This document shows, in pieces, positions 46,311 to 56,209 of a stretch of DNA of 64,000 bases (position 1 is its first letter; each line of letters opens with the position of its first letter). The DNA comes from Sphingomonas japonica (GTDB lineage Bacteria > Pseudomonadota > Alphaproteobacteria > Sphingomonadales > Sphingomonadaceae). The DNA lies in the NCBI RefSeq assembly GCF_006346325.1, contig NZ_VDYR01000001.1, positions 372,001 through 436,000 of the forward strand, in the 5' to 3' direction. A model generated the notes under the pieces. The model was given only the letters and a program-made list of their open reading frames with translations. It did not search any database and had not been told where the DNA came from. The position numbers and the translations under genes were made by a program.

Positions 46311-47081
46311 TCAGAACACGCGCCGGGTTCCCCGGTCGATCAGCCGCAGGTCCATCTCCCAGCTGTGATCCTCGACGATCGTCGACGGTACCGCGCGACC
46401 CTGCGCATCGCGGGCGGGATCGAAGCGGAACCGCTGGCGGATCAGGCGACAGATCAGCGCGTCATAGGCGCGGTTGCCGCTCGACCGGTCGATGCCGCAA
46501 TCCGAGACGCGTCCATCCGCCTCGACATCGAACCATACCGACACGGTGCCGCGAAACGCCTGATCGGGCAGCGCTCGGGCGATTTCGCGGCTGCTGATCG
46601 CGCCGGCGATCTGACGCGGGGGGATTTCGGCGCGGCCACCGCCGCCGCTGCCGTCGCCCGATCCGCCGCTGCCGGTGCCATCGCCGCTGCCGCCCGCGCC
46701 GGTGCCGGGACCGGGGATGTCGGCAGCACCCTGGCTGGCGTCGCTGCCGGTGCCCGCGACCGGAGCAGTGACGACGGGCGGCGGCAGACGGATCGGGATC
46801 GGTGGCGGCGGTGCGACGATCGGGGTGGCTTGCGAACGCAGATTGGGCGGAGCGGCCTCGCCTTCGGGCTCGGCGCTTTCGACCGGGTCGGGCGGCGGCT
46901 GTTCGACTGGGGGCGGGACGGCTTCGGGCAGCACGGTGAAGGTAGCGAGGCTGTCGGCCACGGCGCGCTGCACATCGATGCCGAGCCCGGCGACGAGCGC
47001 CCATCCGGCAAGCCCGGTCAGCGCGACCGCGAGCGCGGCGGACTTGATGCGATCGGCGGGAGAGGGGGCGTAGGTGGGCAT
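46311..47081 (-). CDS. TonB-family energy transducer
   Basis: The 256-residue protein has an N-terminal membrane helix (about 11-33), a Pro-rich spacer (about 50-105) and a Gly/Ser-rich section. The TonB_C domain (FRGTVSVWFDVEADGRVSDC, then GIDRSSGNRAYDALIC) ends the protein. It is likely to bridge ExbBD to outer-membrane receptors or act as a TonB paralogue. I prefer the ATG at 47081 over the TTG one codon earlier. Confidence 0.8.
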   Translation of the reverse strand: MPTYAPSPADRIKSAALAVALTGLAGWALVAGLGIDVQRAVADSLATFTVLPEAVPPPVEQPPPDPVESAEPEGEAAPPNLRSQATPIVAPPPPIPIRLPPPVVTAPVAGTGSDASQGAADIPGPGTGAGGSGDGTGSGGSGDGSGGGGRAEIPPRQIAGAISSREIARALPDQAFRGTVSVWFDVEADGRVSDCGIDRSSGNRAYDALICRLIRQRFRFDPARDAQGRAVPSTIVEDHSWEMDLRLIDRGTRRVF

Positions 47082-47250
47082 CAAATGAACAATGGGGTCC
47101 GAGCCGCAAAGCGCAAAGCCTTAGCTGCGGGGCGATGAACCCGTGCTGTCGCTATGGACCGGTTGCGGCATTTGCCGGGAGCGTCGAGACCTGCGCCTGC
47201 TCCGTTTGCCTCCAGCGGAATCAGGCGATGCGCCATCGGCGTTCTGCAGG

Positions 47251-47278
47251 GTGTCTCGACTTCGCTCGACACGAACGG
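47251..47278. repeat. Extragenic hairpin repeat of sphingomonad type
   Basis: GTGTCTCGACTTCGCTCGAC with the following ACGAACGG forms a short hairpin (GTGTC with GACAC; CGA with TCG). This element recurs between genes in many sphingomonad genomes. It lies in the 231-base gap between the TonB gene and the metallopeptidase gene, where I see no real gene. Confidence 0.65.
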
Positions 47279-47312
47279 GGAGGGATGGCTTCCTTTCGAA
47301 CGCCTCCACGAC

Positions 47313-47762
47313 CTAGAACGGGAATATCCCGCGATATTGTTCGAGTGCCGGCGCTCCCGGCAGCGACGCGCCTTCGCGCAGCAGGAAGGCGTGGCGGACG
47401 ATTTCGGCCTGTTGTTCCAGCCCGTAGCGTTCGAGCGTCCAGCCAGGTTTCAGGCTGTAGTCGTAGCGGCAGAAGGGGTGGCGCCTGAGCGGCAGGAAGA
47501 TGCCCTTTTGATGCTGCCACACATGCGTCATCTCGTGAATGAAAAGCCCCTGCGCGGCGCGCGTGGCACAGCCGAAGTCCTCGCAATAGAGACCGCCGCC
47601 GGGGTGGAAATGGATGGTGCCGAGCGGTGCCATCGTCACCCGCCTGGGCTGGAAGAACGCCCATTTGCGGTTGGCGATGCCGACCCGGGCATAGTCGATC
47701 GCATCGCCGAACACCGATCGCGCCAACGCGACCTCGTCGGATGTCAGCGCGCGGCCCTTCAT
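47313..47762 (-). CDS. Small zinc metallopeptidase-like protein (annotated vgr-related in relatives)
   Basis: The 149-residue protein has the HExxH motif in GLFIHEMTHVWQHQKG near residue 76, then a Tyr/Leu-rich tail (YGLEQQAEIVRHAFLLREG) that could supply a third ligand. There is no signal peptide. Similar proteins are widespread in sphingomonads, but substrate and role are unknown. Confidence 0.75.
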   Translation of the reverse strand: MKGRALTSDEVALARSVFGDAIDYARVGIANRKWAFFQPRRVTMAPLGTIHFHPGGGLYCEDFGCATRAAQGLFIHEMTHVWQHQKGIFLPLRRHPFCRYDYSLKPGWTLERYGLEQQAEIVRHAFLLREGASLPGAPALEQYRGIFPF

Positions 47763-47772
47763 TCGGACGCCT

Positions 47773-48210
47773 TCATTCGAACGGAGGCTCCTCGCCCGCC
47801 TTGACCAGCGCGGCGTCGACGTCGAGCGCGCTGCCGTCTTCGAACCGAAGGGTCAGCGTGGTGCGCGCGTCCTGCATCGCCTGCGGCGTGAGATCGAACA
47901 GCATGACGTGCTTGCCGCCGGGGGCGAAGCGGACCGGCATGTCCGGCTCGACCGGAACCGAGGCGAGCGGTCGCATCGCCATCATGCCGCCGTCGTTACT
48001 ACTTTCGTGGAGTTCGCTGCGCTCAGCGACGGGGGTGGAGACGCCGACCAAAGTTTTCGCATTGACGCTTTCGAGCGTGAAATAGGCGGCGGCGGGGCGA
48101 CCGGGAACGGCGGGCAGGCGCAACCATGCGTCGCGCGCGGCGGTTTCTGGCGCAGGCTGGCACGCGGCGAGCGCGGCGGCGGCGGACAGGGCGGCGACGG
48201 AGAAACGCAT
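47773..48210 (-). CDS. PCu(A)C periplasmic copper chaperone lipoprotein
   Basis: The 145-residue protein has a lipoprotein signal ([10 protein letters not shown]) and the copper site H-x(~10)-M-x(~21)-H-x-M, seen in [17 protein letters not shown] and [10 protein letters not shown]. It delivers Cu(I) to cytochrome oxidase in family members. The stop is 11 bases upstream of the next minus-strand gene. Confidence 0.88.
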   Translation of the reverse strand: MRFSVAALSAAAALAACQPAPETAARDAWLRLPAVPGRPAAAYFTLESVNAKTLVGVSTPVAERSELHESSNDGGMMAMRPLASVPVEPDMPVRFAPGGKHVMLFDLTPQAMQDARTTLTLRFEDGSALDVDAALVKAGEEPPFE

Positions 48211-48262
48211 GGACAGCCTCAAAGCGGGATAGCGTGGACGGTTCCCGCGGCTTTCGCAAAAT

Positions 48263-48290
48263 CTTGTCGCCAGCGATACCCCACCTATAT
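48263..48290 (+). promoter_or_regulatory. Heat-shock (RpoH) promoter candidate of dnaK
   Basis: CTTG at 48263-48266 and CCCCACCTATAT at 48279-48290, about 75 bases upstream of the dnaK ATG. This resembles the CTTG / CCCCAT-CYTAT pattern of sigma32 promoters. Confidence 0.5.
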
Positions 48291-48365
48291 CGCGGTCTGG
48301 ATCAGCCCTGGTCACGCGGCCGGGGCAACGCTTTGTTTTGGAACGCGGGGGCCGCAAGAGGAACT

Positions 48366-50282
48366 ATGGCAAAAGTAATCGGTATCGATCTCGGCACGAC
48401 CAACAGCTGCGTCGCTGTCATGGAGGGCGGCAAGCCCAAGGTCATCGAAAACGCGGAAGGCGCGCGCACCACGCCGTCGATCGTCGCCTTCGCCAAGGAC
48501 GGTGAGCGGCTGATCGGCCAGCCGGCCAAGCGCCAGGCGGTGACCAATCCCGACAATACCGTATTTGCGGTCAAGCGCCTGATCGGCCGCCGCTTCGACG
48601 ATCCGGTGACCAAGAAAGACACCGAGCTGGTGCCGTACGACATCGTGCGCGGCAGCAACGGCGACGCATGGGTCAAGGCAGGCGGCGAGGAATACAGCCC
48701 TAGCCAGATCAGCGCGTTCATCCTGCAGAAGATGAAGGAAACTGCCGAGAGCTATCTCGGCGAGACGGTGACGCAGGCAGTCATCACCGTGCCTGCCTAT
48801 TTCAACGACGCGCAGCGTCAGGCCACCAAGGACGCCGGCAAGATCGCCGGCCTCGAAGTCCTGCGCATCATCAACGAGCCGACCGCGGCGGCGCTCGCGT
48901 ATGGGCTCGACAAGGACACCAACAAGACGATCGCGGTCTATGACCTGGGCGGCGGCACGTTCGACATCTCGATCCTCGAGATCGGCGACGGCGTGTTCGA
49001 GGTGAAGGCAACCAACGGCGACACCTTCCTGGGCGGTGAGGATTTCGATTCCAAGGTCGTCCAGTTCCTCGCCGACGAGTTCAAGAAGGCGGAAGGGATC
49101 GACCTTACCAAGGACAAGCTGGCGCTGCAGCGGCTGAAGGAAGCGGCGGAAAAGGCCAAGATCGAGCTGTCGAGCGCGGCGACGACCGAAGTCAACCTGC
49201 CGTTCATCACCGCCGACGCCAATGGCCCGAAGCACCTCGTCAAGTCGATCAGCCGCGCCGATCTGGAGCGATTGGTCGACGATCTGATCCAGCGCACGCT
49301 CGAGCCGCTCAAGAAGGCGATGGCCGACGCCGGCGTCAAGAATGACGGCATCGACGAGGTCGTGCTGGTCGGCGGCATGACGCGCATGCCCAAGGTCCGC
49401 GAAGTCGTGAAGAATTTCTTCGGCGGCAAGGAACCGCACACCGGCGTCAATCCGGACGAAGTGGTGGCGATCGGTGCCGCGATCCAGGCGGGCGTGCTGC
49501 AGGGCGACGTCAAGGACGTGCTTCTGCTCGACGTGACGCCGCTGTCGCTGGGCATCGAGACGCTGGGCGGGGTGTTCACGCGGATGATCGATCGGAACAC
49601 GACGATCCCGACCAAGAAGTCGCAGACCTATTCGACCGCCGACGACAATCAGGGCGCAGTCACGATCCGCGTGTTCCAAGGCGAGCGTGAGATGGCGGCG
49701 GACAACAAGATGCTCGGCCAGTTCGACCTGGTCGGCATTCCGCCAGCACCACGCGGCGTGCCGCAGATCGAGGTCACGTTCGACATCGACGCCAATGGCA
49801 TCGTCAACGTGTCGGCCAAGGACAAGGGCACCGGCAAGGAACAGCAGATCCGCATCCAGGCCTCGGGTGGCCTGTCCGACAACGACATCGAGCAGATGGT
49901 TCGCGATGCCGAGCAGTTCGCCGATGAGGACAAGAAGCGCCGCGCCGCGGCCGAGGCCAAGAACAACGCCGAAAGCCTGGTGCACACCACCGAGCGGCAG
50001 CTCGAGGAGCATGGCGACAAGGTCGACGCGTCGCTCAAGTCCGAGATCGAGGGCAAGGTCGCCGAGACCAAGGCCGCGATCGAGAGCGGCGATGCCGAGC
50101 AGATGACCGCCAAGAGCCAGGAACTGGCGCAGGTGGCGATGAAGCTGGGCCAGGCGATCTATGAGAAGGAGCAGGCGGCACAGGCTTCGCCCGACGCGGG
50201 GGCTGCGGCGGGATCGGAGGCTGGCGGCGAGGAAGTCGTCGATGCCGAATTCTCGGAAGTGGACGATAGCCAGAAAGCGTAA
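48366..50282 (+). CDS. dnaK: Chaperone DnaK (Hsp70)
   Basis: The 638-residue Hsp70 has [35 protein letters not shown] and [17 protein letters not shown], the three family signatures. A substrate domain follows, and the C terminus ends in Asp/Glu-rich [13 protein letters not shown]. It folds and protects proteins with DnaJ and GrpE. dnaJ follows after a repeat-bearing gap. Confidence 0.98.
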   Translation: MAKVIGIDLGTTNSCVAVMEGGKPKVIENAEGARTTPSIVAFAKDGERLIGQPAKRQAVTNPDNTVFAVKRLIGRRFDDPVTKKDTELVPYDIVRGSNGDAWVKAGGEEYSPSQISAFILQKMKETAESYLGETVTQAVITVPAYFNDAQRQATKDAGKIAGLEVLRIINEPTAAALAYGLDKDTNKTIAVYDLGGGTFDISILEIGDGVFEVKATNGDTFLGGEDFDSKVVQFLADEFKKAEGIDLTKDKLALQRLKEAAEKAKIELSSAATTEVNLPFITADANGPKHLVKSISRADLERLVDDLIQRTLEPLKKAMADAGVKNDGIDEVVLVGGMTRMPKVREVVKNFFGGKEPHTGVNPDEVVAIGAAIQAGVLQGDVKDVLLLDVTPLSLGIETLGGVFTRMIDRNTTIPTKKSQTYSTADDNQGAVTIRVFQGEREMAADNKMLGQFDLVGIPPAPRGVPQIEVTFDIDANGIVNVSAKDKGTGKEQQIRIQASGGLSDNDIEQMVRDAEQFADEDKKRRAAAEAKNNAESLVHTTERQLEEHGDKVDASLKSEIEGKVAETKAAIESGDAEQMTAKSQELAQVAMKLGQAIYEKEQAAQASPDAGAAAGSEAGGEEVVDAEFSEVDDSQKA

Positions 50283-50295
50283 AGGCTATGCATTT

Positions 50296-50383
50296 CCCCC
50301 GTCATTCCCGCGAACCCGGGAATCCGGCTTGTCTTGAAAGCGAGAACAAGCTGGCCCCCGGCGTTGGCGGGGATGACGGGGGA
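50296..50383. repeat. REP-like inverted element between dnaK and dnaJ
   Basis: CCCCCGTCATTCCCGC at the left and GCGGGGATGACGGGGG at the right are near-perfect inverted arms about 90 bases apart. A second smaller hairpin (CCCGCGAACCCGGG) lies inside. This palindromic-unit layout is that of REP/RAYT-type elements. It may stabilise the upstream dnaK message. Confidence 0.8.
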
Positions 50384-50400
50384 GAGCGTAGGGGGCGAGT

Positions 50401-51516
50401 ATGACCACCGAAGTCGATTTCTACGAGCTGCTCGAGTGCGACCGCACTGCCGACGCGGCGACGATCAAGAGCGCGTACCGCAAGCTCGCGATCAAATATC
50501 ATCCCGACAAGAATGCCGGGTGCCAGAATTCGGAAGCCAAGTTCAAGGCGATCAGCGAAGCCTATGACTGCCTGAAAGACCCGCAGAAACGCGCCGCCTA
50601 TGATCGCTATGGCCATGCCGCGTTCCGACAGGGCGCGGGCAGTGGCGGCGGCCAGGATTTCTCCGGCTTTTCCGACATCTTCGAGAGCGTGTTCGGCGAA
50701 TTTATGGGCGGCGCGCGCGGAGGCGGACGCCAGCAGCGCCGCGGTGCCGACCTGCGCTACGACATGGAGATCGGGCTCGACGAAGCATTTTCCGGTAAGG
50801 CGACGCAGATCACCATCGACGTGTCGGCGCCATGTGATACCTGCGACGGATCGGGCGCGCGTGCGGGAACGGTCGCCAAGCCGTGCGCGACCTGCGCCGG
50901 GCATGGCAAGGTACGCGCGCAGCAGGGCTTCTTCGTGGTCGAGCGGACCTGCCCGTCTTGCCACGGCGCGGGCCAGGTCATTGCCGACCCGTGCCCGTCG
51001 TGCCGGGGCGAAGGCCGCGTCGACAAGACCAAGACGCTGTCGGTCAACGTGCCGCCGGGCGTCGACGAAGGCACGCGCATCCGCCTGACCGGCGAAGGCG
51101 AGGCGGGCGCGCGCGGGGCTCCTCCGGGTGACCTCTATATCTTCCTGCATGTGCGGCGGCATCCGATCTTCGAGCGCGAGGGCACGACGCTTTTCGCGCG
51201 CGCGCCGATCAGCTTCACCACCGCGGCGCTGGGCGGGTCGATCGACATTCCCGGGCTCGACGGCGAAGTCCATTCGATCCGCATCGCCCCGGGCACGCAG
51301 GGCGGGCGCGAGCTGCGCCAGCGCGGGGGCGGCATGCCCGTCCTGCAGGGACGCGGCCGCGGCGACATGGTGATCCGCATCGAGGTCGAAACGCCGACAC
51401 GGCTGTCGGCGCGGCAACGCGAGCTGCTTCAGGAGTTTCGCGAGACCGAGACCGGCGACGAGTGCCCCGAGACGAGCGGTTTTTTCGCCAAGATGAAGTC
51501 CGCGCTCGGCGGGTGA
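50401..51516 (+). CDS. dnaJ: Chaperone DnaJ (Hsp40)
   Basis: The 371-residue type I J-protein has a J domain with the HPD motif ([10 protein letters not shown]), a Gly/Phe-rich region and four zinc-finger repeats ([32 protein letters not shown]). The C-terminal substrate domains end ...[11 protein letters not shown]. It stimulates DnaK ATPase. Confidence 0.98.
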   Translation: MTTEVDFYELLECDRTADAATIKSAYRKLAIKYHPDKNAGCQNSEAKFKAISEAYDCLKDPQKRAAYDRYGHAAFRQGAGSGGGQDFSGFSDIFESVFGEFMGGARGGGRQQRRGADLRYDMEIGLDEAFSGKATQITIDVSAPCDTCDGSGARAGTVAKPCATCAGHGKVRAQQGFFVVERTCPSCHGAGQVIADPCPSCRGEGRVDKTKTLSVNVPPGVDEGTRIRLTGEGEAGARGAPPGDLYIFLHVRRHPIFEREGTTLFARAPISFTTAALGGSIDIPGLDGEVHSIRIAPGTQGGRELRQRGGGMPVLQGRGRGDMVIRIEVETPTRLSARQRELLQEFRETETGDECPETSGFFAKMKSALGG

Positions 51517-51564
51517 GCAGAGCGCGTCGGCGTGTGGCGGTGACGTGCGCCGACCGGCCTCGAT

Positions 51565-54150
51565 TCAGCTGCTGACCAACGCCGACAGCACGCGCCCGAC
51601 ATTGGCCGCGGTGTAGGGCTTTTGCAGGATTGCGACCTCGGCAAGTTCCTCCGGCAAGGCCAGTTGCTCGCCATAGCCGGTGGCGAAGACGAACGGGATG
51701 CCGCGGGCGAGCAGCAGGCTGGCGATCGGCAGGCTGGTCTCGTTGCCGAGATTGACGTCGAGCAGCGCGACGGCGATGTCCTCGCGGCCGATTTCCTCGA
51801 TCGCCTGTGCCACGCTGGCGGCGGTGACGACGCGCTCGGCGCCGAGCGCGGTCAGGATATCCTCGGCATCCATGGCGATGATCAGGCTGTCCTCGACCAG
51901 TAGCGCGGTGCCCGACAGCGGGCGGTCGGCGGCCTGCTGTGCCGGCTCGATCGTGTCGAGCGTCGGCCGCGCGGCTTCGGGCGTGCCGGCGGCTGCGAAG
52001 GCGATGTGACGCGCGGGAATGCACAGATCGACTTCCAGCCCGGTGACGGCGAAGCGGACGTCCGCCTTGCCGCCAAGGTCGTAGGGCACCGAGCGCTGGA
52101 TGATCGTGGTGCCGAAGCCCTGGCGCCGCGGCGGCTGGACCGCCGGGCCGCCGCGTTCCCACCAGCGCAGCCGCAGGTCGAGTTCGTCGTCGAGGTCCCA
52201 GCGCACCGACACCGTGCCGCTGTCGGACAGCGCGCCATATTTGGCGGAGTTGGTCATGAGCTCGTGCAGCACCAGCGCGACGGTCGAGAACGCCTGGGGG
52301 TGGAGTAGCACCGCATCGCCCTCCAGCTCCAGCCGTGACGCACGGCCGCCGAGATAGGCCGCAGCCTCGGTCTCGATCAGGCGGCGCAGCGGCGCGGGCG
52401 ACCAATTGTCCTGGGTGATCTGGTCATGCGCGCGCGCGAGCGCCTCGATCCGCCCCTCAAGCATCCGCATGTAGGTTTCGGTGTCGGCGGCGGGATCGCG
52501 CGACTGGCGCACCAGTCCGCGGATCAGCGAAAGGATGTTGCGGACGCGGTGGTTGAGCTCGGCGATCAGCAGTTCCTGGCGCTCGCCGGCGCGCTTGCGC
52601 TCGTCGCTGGCGGCGTCGGACAGGCGCAGCACGACTTCGATCAGCGAGGCGCGCAGCATTTCCGCCACGCGCACCTCGGGTTCGGCGAAGGGTTCGGAGC
52701 GGCCTCGGACTTCCTCGCGCCAGGCATCGAAGCTCTTGCGCGGGGACAGGCGGCTGCCATTGGGGCCGTAGTGCGCGACCTTGTGTGGATCGCCGCCCCA
52801 AGTGACGGTGCGGATGCGCTCCTGCCGGAACAGCAGCACATAGTCGCGCGGGCTGCGCGAGATCGGGATCGCCAGCAGCCCGGCGGCGACGTCGGCATAG
52901 CTGTCGGCAGGGGGGTGGACCCCGGCGAGATGGTCGGTCGCATAGACCCGCCCCGACGCCATCGCATTGAGGCGGCGCACCAGATCGGGGAGTGCGCCGA
53001 TCGGCGGCGCCTCGCCCGAGATCGCGACGCGTCCGTCGAGCCAGATGGCGATGCCGTCGCACGGGACCACCGAGCTCAGCATCTCGCCGAGATAATCGGG
53101 ATTGTCGAGCAGCGAGGCATTGCCGGCGATCGCCGCGAGCATCCGGTCCGCCGTGGCGCGGGCGGTGATCTCGTACGCGCCCTGCGCCTTGCGCTCGCGG
53201 CTTTCGAGCTTGAAGGCGAACATCTGGCCGAACAGCTCGGCGATCGAGCGGCGTTCGAACCCGACGCTGCGCGGCGAATAATGGTGGCAGGCGAACAGCC
53301 CCCACAGCTTGCCCTCGACGATGATCGAGATCGACATCGACGCGGCGACGCCCATGTTGCGGAGATATTCGATGTGGATCGGCGAGACCGAGCGCAGGAT
53401 CGACAGCGACAGGTCGATCGGTGCGCCGGTTTCGTCGCGCTGCGGCACGATCGGCACCGGTTCGTCGTCGATGTCGGCGATGATGCGGAACGGCGTGCGC
53501 AGATACAGCTCGCGCGCCTGGCGGGGGATGTCCGACGCGGGATAGCGCAGGTCCATGAAGCTGCCCAGGCCCGAGCGCACCGCTTCGGCCACGACCACGC
53601 CCGACCCGTCGGGATCGAAGCGATAGACCATCACCCGATCGAACCCGGTCAGCGCGCGGACCTGTCGCGCCCCTTCGCGATAGAAGCCGGGCAGATCGCC
53701 GGCCATGTCGAGGCGGCCGATCATCGCGCGGATCGTGCTTGCGGGGTCGCTCGCCTCGGCATCGTCGCTGCGTTCGCCTTCGATGACGATCAGGTCGCCC
53801 GACATGTGCACCGCGAAGTCGAAGCGGCGCTTGGGACGATCGTCGTCGATCGGGACCGCGAAGATGCGCTCGACCGCATCGGGCCCACGCAGCATCGTCA
53901 GCCGGTTGCGCAGCGTGTGCACCGCGCCGTCGCTCAGCAGGTCCTGGACCGGACGACCCAGCAATTCATCGGCGGGGATGCCGAAGATCGCCTCGGCATT
54001 GGCGCTGGCGCGGCGCACCAGCCAGTCGGGCGACAAGGCGATCAGGAACCCGAACGGCTGGATCGCCCCGAGCGCGTGGATCGGTTCGCGATCGCAGTTG
54101 GTCAGATCGACGTCGAAGGAGGAGTCGGGGGCGACTTGGTCTGCGGACAC
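51565..54150 (-). CDS. bphP: Bacteriophytochrome histidine kinase with C-terminal receiver domain
   Basis: The 861-residue red/far-red photoreceptor has the biliverdin-binding Cys19 (TNCDREPIHALGAIQPFG). PAS-GAF-PHY modules carry PASDIPRQARELY and the PHY tongue SPRKSFDAWREEV. The HWE-type kinase reads ELNHRVRNILSLI and LRWWERGGPAVQ. The receiver domain has LLVEDS and LLDVNLG (phospho-Asp). The start is a GTG inside bphO, overlapping it by 49 bases. The fused receiver suggests an internal phosphorelay. Confidence 0.93.
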   Translation of the reverse strand: MSADQVAPDSSFDVDLTNCDREPIHALGAIQPFGFLIALSPDWLVRRASANAEAIFGIPADELLGRPVQDLLSDGAVHTLRNRLTMLRGPDAVERIFAVPIDDDRPKRRFDFAVHMSGDLIVIEGERSDDAEASDPASTIRAMIGRLDMAGDLPGFYREGARQVRALTGFDRVMVYRFDPDGSGVVVAEAVRSGLGSFMDLRYPASDIPRQARELYLRTPFRIIADIDDEPVPIVPQRDETGAPIDLSLSILRSVSPIHIEYLRNMGVAASMSISIIVEGKLWGLFACHHYSPRSVGFERRSIAELFGQMFAFKLESRERKAQGAYEITARATADRMLAAIAGNASLLDNPDYLGEMLSSVVPCDGIAIWLDGRVAISGEAPPIGALPDLVRRLNAMASGRVYATDHLAGVHPPADSYADVAAGLLAIPISRSPRDYVLLFRQERIRTVTWGGDPHKVAHYGPNGSRLSPRKSFDAWREEVRGRSEPFAEPEVRVAEMLRASLIEVVLRLSDAASDERKRAGERQELLIAELNHRVRNILSLIRGLVRQSRDPAADTETYMRMLEGRIEALARAHDQITQDNWSPAPLRRLIETEAAAYLGGRASRLELEGDAVLLHPQAFSTVALVLHELMTNSAKYGALSDSGTVSVRWDLDDELDLRLRWWERGGPAVQPPRRQGFGTTIIQRSVPYDLGGKADVRFAVTGLEVDLCIPARHIAFAAAGTPEAARPTLDTIEPAQQAADRPLSGTALLVEDSLIIAMDAEDILTALGAERVVTAASVAQAIEEIGREDIAVALLDVNLGNETSLPIASLLLARGIPFVFATGYGEQLALPEELAEVAILQKPYTAANVGRVLSALVSS

Positions 54151-54695
54151 GGATACTCTTTCGACAACCAGCGCCGTCCCGACTGCTCGAACGTGCTGAA
54201 GACATGATGCGCAGCCGCGATCGCCGCGTCCTGCGCAGCGGGTTGGTACAGGATCGTATCGAGCTTTGCCAGCAATTTGGCCCAGTTCCCCGGTGCTTGG
54301 GGCGCATCGAGAAACGCGGTGGGAAGCCCGGCTGGGACCAGCCGCCGCAAATGCCGCGCGCCGTGGCGCGATCCTTCGAGCACATAGAGCGCGGCGCCCA
54401 GCGAAGCGGGGTCGCGGGGCAGCGCGAGCGGCGACGGTTCGGGTTGCGGGAGCGCCAGCGCGGCGAGATCGGCGCGCAGCAGATCGCCGCGGCGGCGCTG
54501 CGGCCAGTCTTCGAGTACCGACTGCGCTCCGGCGGCGTCGAGTGCGGCCTCGCTCGCCAGCATGGCATCGGCCTGAGCACCGATGAAGCGAGCATAGCCG
54601 TCGGCGGTGCCGAGATCGAAGCCGGTGAACAGCGCGTCGAGCCGCTCATGCGCGTCGCGGGTGGCGTCGCGCAGCAGCCGGTGCGCGTCGTTCAT
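54102..54695 (-). CDS. bphO: Biliverdin-producing heme oxygenase BphO
   Basis: The 197-residue heme oxygenase has the proximal His in DATRDAHERLDALF near residue 16, and LGAALYVLEGSRHGARHLRR near 108 as the conserved distal-helix block. It cleaves heme to biliverdin, the chromophore of the adjacent BphP. Its ATG overlaps the purB stop (ATGA). Confidence 0.88.
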   Translation of the reverse strand: MNDAHRLLRDATRDAHERLDALFTGFDLGTADGYARFIGAQADAMLASEAALDAAGAQSVLEDWPQRRRGDLLRADLAALALPQPEPSPLALPRDPASLGAALYVLEGSRHGARHLRRLVPAGLPTAFLDAPQAPGNWAKLLAKLDTILYQPAAQDAAIAAAHHVFSTFEQSGRRWLSKEYPCPQTKSPPTPPSTSI

Positions 54696-56002
54696 GCCGC
54701 GTCCGGCCCGAACACCCGCGCGAAGATCGTATCGACATGCTTGAAATGATAGTCGAGGTCGAACCTGGCTTCGATTTCCGCGGGGGAGAGTGCTGCGGTC
54801 ACGTCCGGATCGCCCTTGAGCAGGTCGAGCAGCGACAGGTCGCCGTCGCTTTCCCAGACCTGCATGGCATTGCGCTGAACCAGCCGGTACGCGTCCTCAC
54901 GGCTGACGCCTGCCTGGGTAAGCGCGAGCAGCACGCGCTGCGAATGGACGAGGCCGCCCATCCGATCGAGATTCTTCTGCATCCGCGCGGGATAGACGAC
55001 GAGCTTGTCGATCACCCCGGTCAGGCGGGCGAGCGCGAAGTCGAGCGTGATCGTGGCGTCGGGGCCGATATAGCGTTCGACCGAGGAATGGCTGATGTCC
55101 CGTTCGTGCCACAGCGCGACATTCTCGAGCGCGGGGGTGACATAGCCGCGGACCATGCGGGCGAGGCCGGTCAGATTCTCGGTCAGCACCGGGTTGCGCT
55201 TGTGCGGCATCGCCGACGAGCCCTTCTGACCCGGCGAGAAATATTCCTCGGCTTCGAGCACCTCGGTGCGCTGGAGGTGGCGGATCTCGGTGGCCAGCCG
55301 CTCGATCGACGACGCGATGACGCCCAAGGTCGCGAAATACATCGCGTGGCGGTCGCGCGGGATGACCTGGGTCGAGACGGGTTCGACGGTGAGGCCCATC
55401 TTCTCCGCGACATGCGCTTCGACGGCGGGGTCGATATTGGCGAAGGTGCCGACCGCGCCCGAGATCGCGCAAGTGGCGACGTCGGCACGTGCCGCGACCA
55501 GGCGGGCGCGGTTGCGGTCGAACTCGGCATAGGCCTGGGCGAGCTTGAGACCGAAGGTGACGGGTTCGGCGTGGATGCCGTGGCTGCGGCCGATGGTCGG
55601 GGTCAGCTTGTGCTCGATCGCGCGGCGCTTAAGCACCGCAAGCAGCGCGTCGAGATCGGCGATCAGGATGTCGGACGCGCGGGCGAGCTGGACGGCGAGG
55701 CAGGTGTCGAGCACGTCCGAGCTGGTCATGCCCTGGTGCATGAAGCGCGCTTCGGGGCCGACATGCTGGGCGACGTTGGTGAGGAACGCGATGACGTCGT
55801 GCTTCACTTCCGCCTCGATCGCGTCGATGCGATCGACCTCGAACTTGCCCTTCGCCCAGATCGCGGCAGCGGCGTCGCGCGGGACGACGCCGAGATCGGC
55901 GAGCGCATCCGTCGCATGCGCCTCGATCTCGAACCAGATGCGGAACTTCGATTCGGGCTCCCACAACGCCGTCATTTCGGGGCGGGAATAGCGCGGGACC
56001 AA
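54692..56002 (-). CDS. purB: Adenylosuccinate lyase
   Basis: The 436-residue enzyme makes AMP and AICAR in purine synthesis. It has the signature GSSAMPHKRNPVLTENLTG, plus QGMTSSDVLDTCLAVQL and GRSHGIHAEPVTFG. The start is a TTG preceded by AAGGAAAT; the following residues VPRYSRPEMTALW match the conserved N terminus (usually MIPRYSRPEM). It is the first gene of the minus-strand purB-bphO-bphP run. Confidence 0.95.
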   Translation of the reverse strand: MVPRYSRPEMTALWEPESKFRIWFEIEAHATDALADLGVVPRDAAAAIWAKGKFEVDRIDAIEAEVKHDVIAFLTNVAQHVGPEARFMHQGMTSSDVLDTCLAVQLARASDILIADLDALLAVLKRRAIEHKLTPTIGRSHGIHAEPVTFGLKLAQAYAEFDRNRARLVAARADVATCAISGAVGTFANIDPAVEAHVAEKMGLTVEPVSTQVIPRDRHAMYFATLGVIASSIERLATEIRHLQRTEVLEAEEYFSPGQKGSSAMPHKRNPVLTENLTGLARMVRGYVTPALENVALWHERDISHSSVERYIGPDATITLDFALARLTGVIDKLVVYPARMQKNLDRMGGLVHSQRVLLALTQAGVSREDAYRLVQRNAMQVWESDGDLSLLDLLKGDPDVTAALSPAEIEARFDLDYHFKHVDTIFARVFGPDAA

Positions 56003-56209
56003 ATTAATTTCCTTTCGGGCGCGGAATCATCTCGTCGCACGCTGCCAACCGAACCGCGACGAGCCGCGCCGTAGCAAGGACGGGTTAACGCTGCAAATCA
56101 CCAGCGTGCGGAACCTGAACCGCAAGCAACGCATTGACCTGTTGCAATTACGCAACGCTTGTTTTGCGTCCTAGCTGGATAGCGACAAGCATAGCAACAG
56201 GAGAATGAT

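Noticed and set aside
47121..47309. 62-codon minus-strand frame with PVRVERSRDT
   Set aside because: The peptide is the translated form of the extragenic hairpin repeat at 47251-47278, a frequent false gene in sphingomonads.
52426..54207. 593-codon plus-strand frame across bphP
   Set aside because: Antisense to the bacteriophytochrome gene, whose motifs are unambiguous.
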